A DNA stretch of 64,000 bases, from NCBI RefSeq assembly GCF_900215515.1, contig NZ_OBEI01000009.1, positions 1 to 64,000 on the forward strand, in the 5' to 3' direction. This document shows, one piece after another, positions 62,000 through 64,000 of this stretch. Source of the DNA: Persephonella hydrogeniphila (GTDB lineage Bacteria > Aquificota > Aquificia > Aquificales > Hydrogenothermaceae). The notes under the pieces are model-generated. The model was not told where the DNA came from, did no database searches, and was given only the letters and a program-made list of their open reading frames with translations. Every line of letters begins with the position of its first letter. Within the stretch, counting starts at the first letter, position 1. Both the position numbers and the translations under genes were made by a program.

Positions 62000-63985
62000 T
62001 TAACCACTATTTTTTCCGATGCAACATTTTTCAGAAGGTTTTCCCAGATAGTACCCCTGAGAGTAATCTATACCCATACTTTTTACCATCTGGTACACAT
62101 CTTCGTTGTACACATACTCAGCTATTGTTCTGATCCCTAATTTTTTTGAGAAGTCTACAATTGTAGAGACGATAATCTGTACGTAAAGATCATGGGGAAG
62201 CTGTTTTATTAGAGAGCCGTCTATTTTTATATAGTCAGGCTCGAGATTGACTATGTGGGAGTAGTTAGAGTAACCGCTTCCAAAATCGTCTATGGCTATT
62301 TTTGCATTAAGATTTTTTATATTTTTTACAAATGTGTATATCGTTTCGTAATTTTTTATACTTTCACTTTCTAAAATCTCGAATGTCAGTCTTTTTGCAA
62401 CATCAGGCTCTTTTTCAAGTAAATGGTATATGTAGTTTACTATCTCTTCATCTGTCATATCTTCGCTGGACAGATTTATAGAAAACTCAACATCAGCATC
62501 CCTGAATCTCTCAAATGCTTTTTCTATAACAGTTTTTGTTATTATGTTGTAGTATTTTGATTCTTTTGCTATAGGGAGAAAAAACATAGGGGATATTATG
62601 TTGCCGTTTGGGTCTATTATCCTTACAAGACATTCGTACTTTGCTACTTTTCCTGTTTTGTTATCAAATATAGGCTGGTAAAACAGCTTTATCTGATTGT
62701 TATTTATTGCGTATTTGATGATACTCAGTATTTTCAGGTTATCTTCTATTATCTTTGTTAGATTTAGCTCTTCTGAATATATCATGTATTTTTCTCTTCT
62801 TTTTTTCACATACTTCAAAACCATATCTGCTTTTTCTAAAAGAGGTTTTTCATAAGATACCCCTACAGACACATTTATACTGATTTCTATATCTATCTCT
62901 TTCCCTTTATCTGATGTTTTTATTACAAAAAGATGGTTTTCTATCTCTTTTATAAGCTTTTCAACTATCTGTATTGTTTTCTCTCTGAGGTCTTCATACA
63001 GAATCCCAAAATCATCTGCTCCCAGTCTAAATATTTCTGCTTTTATATTCTCTCTTTCAATAAAACTTTTAATAAAGCTCCCAAGCTGAACAAGTAATCT
63101 GTCTCCAGATTCTGAACCATATAGATCATTTATATGCTTAAAATTATCTACATTTACAAGTATAAAAGTAGGCTCTTTGTACTCCCTTTCTTTGAGGAAA
63201 AATGCCCTTCTGTTCGGAAGACCTGTTAGCTCGTCTGTAACCATCTTTTGCTCTAAGTTTCTCTGGAGAGCTTTAAGAAGCCTGTTGTTCATCTCTAATT
63301 TTATCAACAGATACGCAAGATAACCTAAGACTCCCAAGAACATACCTGTAGATACTACACTGAAAGCTGTTATAACTTTAGACTCTTCATTTGTTTCCTG
63401 TATAAATCTGTTTTTCAAGTTGTTCAGTATCTCTTTGTCTTTATTTTTTTCTAAGATAAAGGTGAGAGTATCGTAATAGACAGGAAAGTTGTTTATAAAA
63501 ACATTAAGATGAGATATAAAAACATTGTGGAAGTTCTGGATTTCTGGATTTTTGAATCTATAAGTTTTTAGTACTTTTAAATCTTTGCGTAATTCATCTA
63601 AAAAAGATCGATCTAAACTGTTTTTTAGTATAAAAACTGTTGATATAACCCTGTTAATGATAAGAAAGTATCTTATGTCCGGTTTGTCTGTCAGTTTGAT
63701 GTATCTGAGAGCGAGGGAAGGGATGTAGGTCTGGGAATTTTTTATCAGGGAGTTTAGAGTTTCAAATCTATGTATGGCATCTACCTTTTTCTTAAACTCT
63801 TTTTCATACTCTTTCAGGAGCATAAGGGAGCCTGTATGAAAACTGTTATTGAGATGGCTGTTTTTCAGCTTTTTGATATCATCTTCTATCTCTTTTATAG
63901 ACTGGTAAATTCTGTCGTAGTTGTAGTAAAGATAAAAACTGCTTTTTAAAATGTTACTATCTATCTTGTACTCGCCTTTTTCCAT
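62000..63985 (-). CDS. Membrane GGDEF-EAL protein, 5' end possibly outside the window
   Basis: 661 visible residues: an extracytoplasmic all-helical sensor (about 1-205), one membrane helix (about 210-232), a GGDEF domain with GADDF at the active loop (about 320), and EAL with ECL at the signature (about 451), IDDFGSGYSNYS and TIAEYVYNE. The sensor should be preceded by a second membrane helix, which is not visible; the frame stays open to the window edge and the ATG at 63985 lacks a clear ribosome site, so the gene probably starts beyond 64000. The altered GGDEF suggests GTP sensing; EAL residues look competent for c-di-GMP hydrolysis. Confidence 0.82.
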   Translation of the reverse strand: MEKGEYKIDSNILKSSFYLYYNYDRIYQSIKEIEDDIKKLKNSHLNNSFHTGSLMLLKEYEKEFKKKVDAIHRFETLNSLIKNSQTYIPSLALRYIKLTDKPDIRYFLIINRVISTVFILKNSLDRSFLDELRKDLKVLKTYRFKNPEIQNFHNVFISHLNVFINNFPVYYDTLTFILEKNKDKEILNNLKNRFIQETNEESKVITAFSVVSTGMFLGVLGYLAYLLIKLEMNNRLLKALQRNLEQKMVTDELTGLPNRRAFFLKEREYKEPTFILVNVDNFKHINDLYGSESGDRLLVQLGSFIKSFIERENIKAEIFRLGADDFGILYEDLREKTIQIVEKLIKEIENHLFVIKTSDKGKEIDIEISINVSVGVSYEKPLLEKADMVLKYVKKRREKYMIYSEELNLTKIIEDNLKILSIIKYAINNNQIKLFYQPIFDNKTGKVAKYECLVRIIDPNGNIISPMFFLPIAKESKYYNIITKTVIEKAFERFRDADVEFSINLSSEDMTDEEIVNYIYHLLEKEPDVAKRLTFEILESESIKNYETIYTFVKNIKNLNAKIAIDDFGSGYSNYSHIVNLEPDYIKIDGSLIKQLPHDLYVQIIVSTIVDFSKKLGIRTIAEYVYNEDVYQMVKSMGIDYSQGYYLGKPSEKCCIGKNSG

Positions 63986-64000
63986 ATCTTTTATTTTGTC

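Overview
The window is AT-rich, gene-dense DNA, almost certainly chromosomal. The mix of genes suggests a thermophilic, chemolithotrophic bacterium of the Aquificota, most like the Hydrogenothermaceae (Persephonella/Sulfurihydrogenibium type). Pointers are System II cytochrome c maturation genes, a lone FrdB/SdhB iron-sulfur subunit, a type II NADH dehydrogenase-like flavoprotein, an archaeal-type DhnA aldolase, an ADP-forming acyl-CoA synthetase, HerA/NurA, and lysine/glutamate-rich proteins. This placement is inference from protein resemblance, not a database result. I saw no rRNA, tRNA or CRISPR array.

Layout. 1-6200: a ResB/CcsB-type gene that looks prematurely ended, a molybdate operon (modA, tandem-Mop protein, modB, modC) behind a ModE-like palindrome, then ccdA and a ResA/TlpA thioredoxin. 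6265-6999: frdB/sdhB. 6996-14451: a long minus-strand run (NlpC/P60, hslV, a PriA without recognisable helicase motifs, HIT, LapA-like, a 47-aa and a 32-aa membrane peptide, DhnA aldolase, NDH-2-like, PerM-like). 14481-17837: rsmD-coaD-lptE-holA-ruvB. 17912-21089: nadA, rhodanese, glcD-like, rpmB. 21166-27806: PLD-HerA fusion, obg, two unknown genes, nurA, a membrane HhH protein and a creatininase-family enzyme.

27946-36260 is a chemosensory-like operon: a soluble receptor with two signalling hairpins, a triple-CheW protein, CheR, a PAS/GAF-GGDEF-EAL protein, CheB and a helical protein. No CheA or CheY lies in the window. The operon runs into a sir2 gene that has been split: a 158-bp near-perfect direct repeat brackets about 1.58 kb carrying a DUF4258-DUF2283 pair and a decayed IS1-like element. 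A complete but hybrid sir2 follows.

38901-48364 holds a small membrane protein, ferredoxin, hemW, proC, a DnaQ-type exonuclease, an antiporter plus TrkA-type regulator, a CgeB-like protein, a SPOR protein and argS. 48465-54199 is pyrG, ADP-forming acyl-CoA synthetase, hslU and two small genes. 54203-55603 is a glycine-zipper lipoprotein, two tandem paralogues and smpB. 55670-64000 has an M1 peptidase-ChaN-PDZ fusion, an MrfA-like helicase, a YhcC-type radical SAM protein and a GGDEF-EAL protein whose start may lie outside the window.

The strongest leads are the PLD-HerA/NurA/HhH neighbourhood, the helicase-dead PriA, the chemosensory operon without a kinase, the recombined sir2 locus and the M1-ChaN-PDZ fusion. 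Noncoding gaps are short; none above 300 bases remains unexplained.
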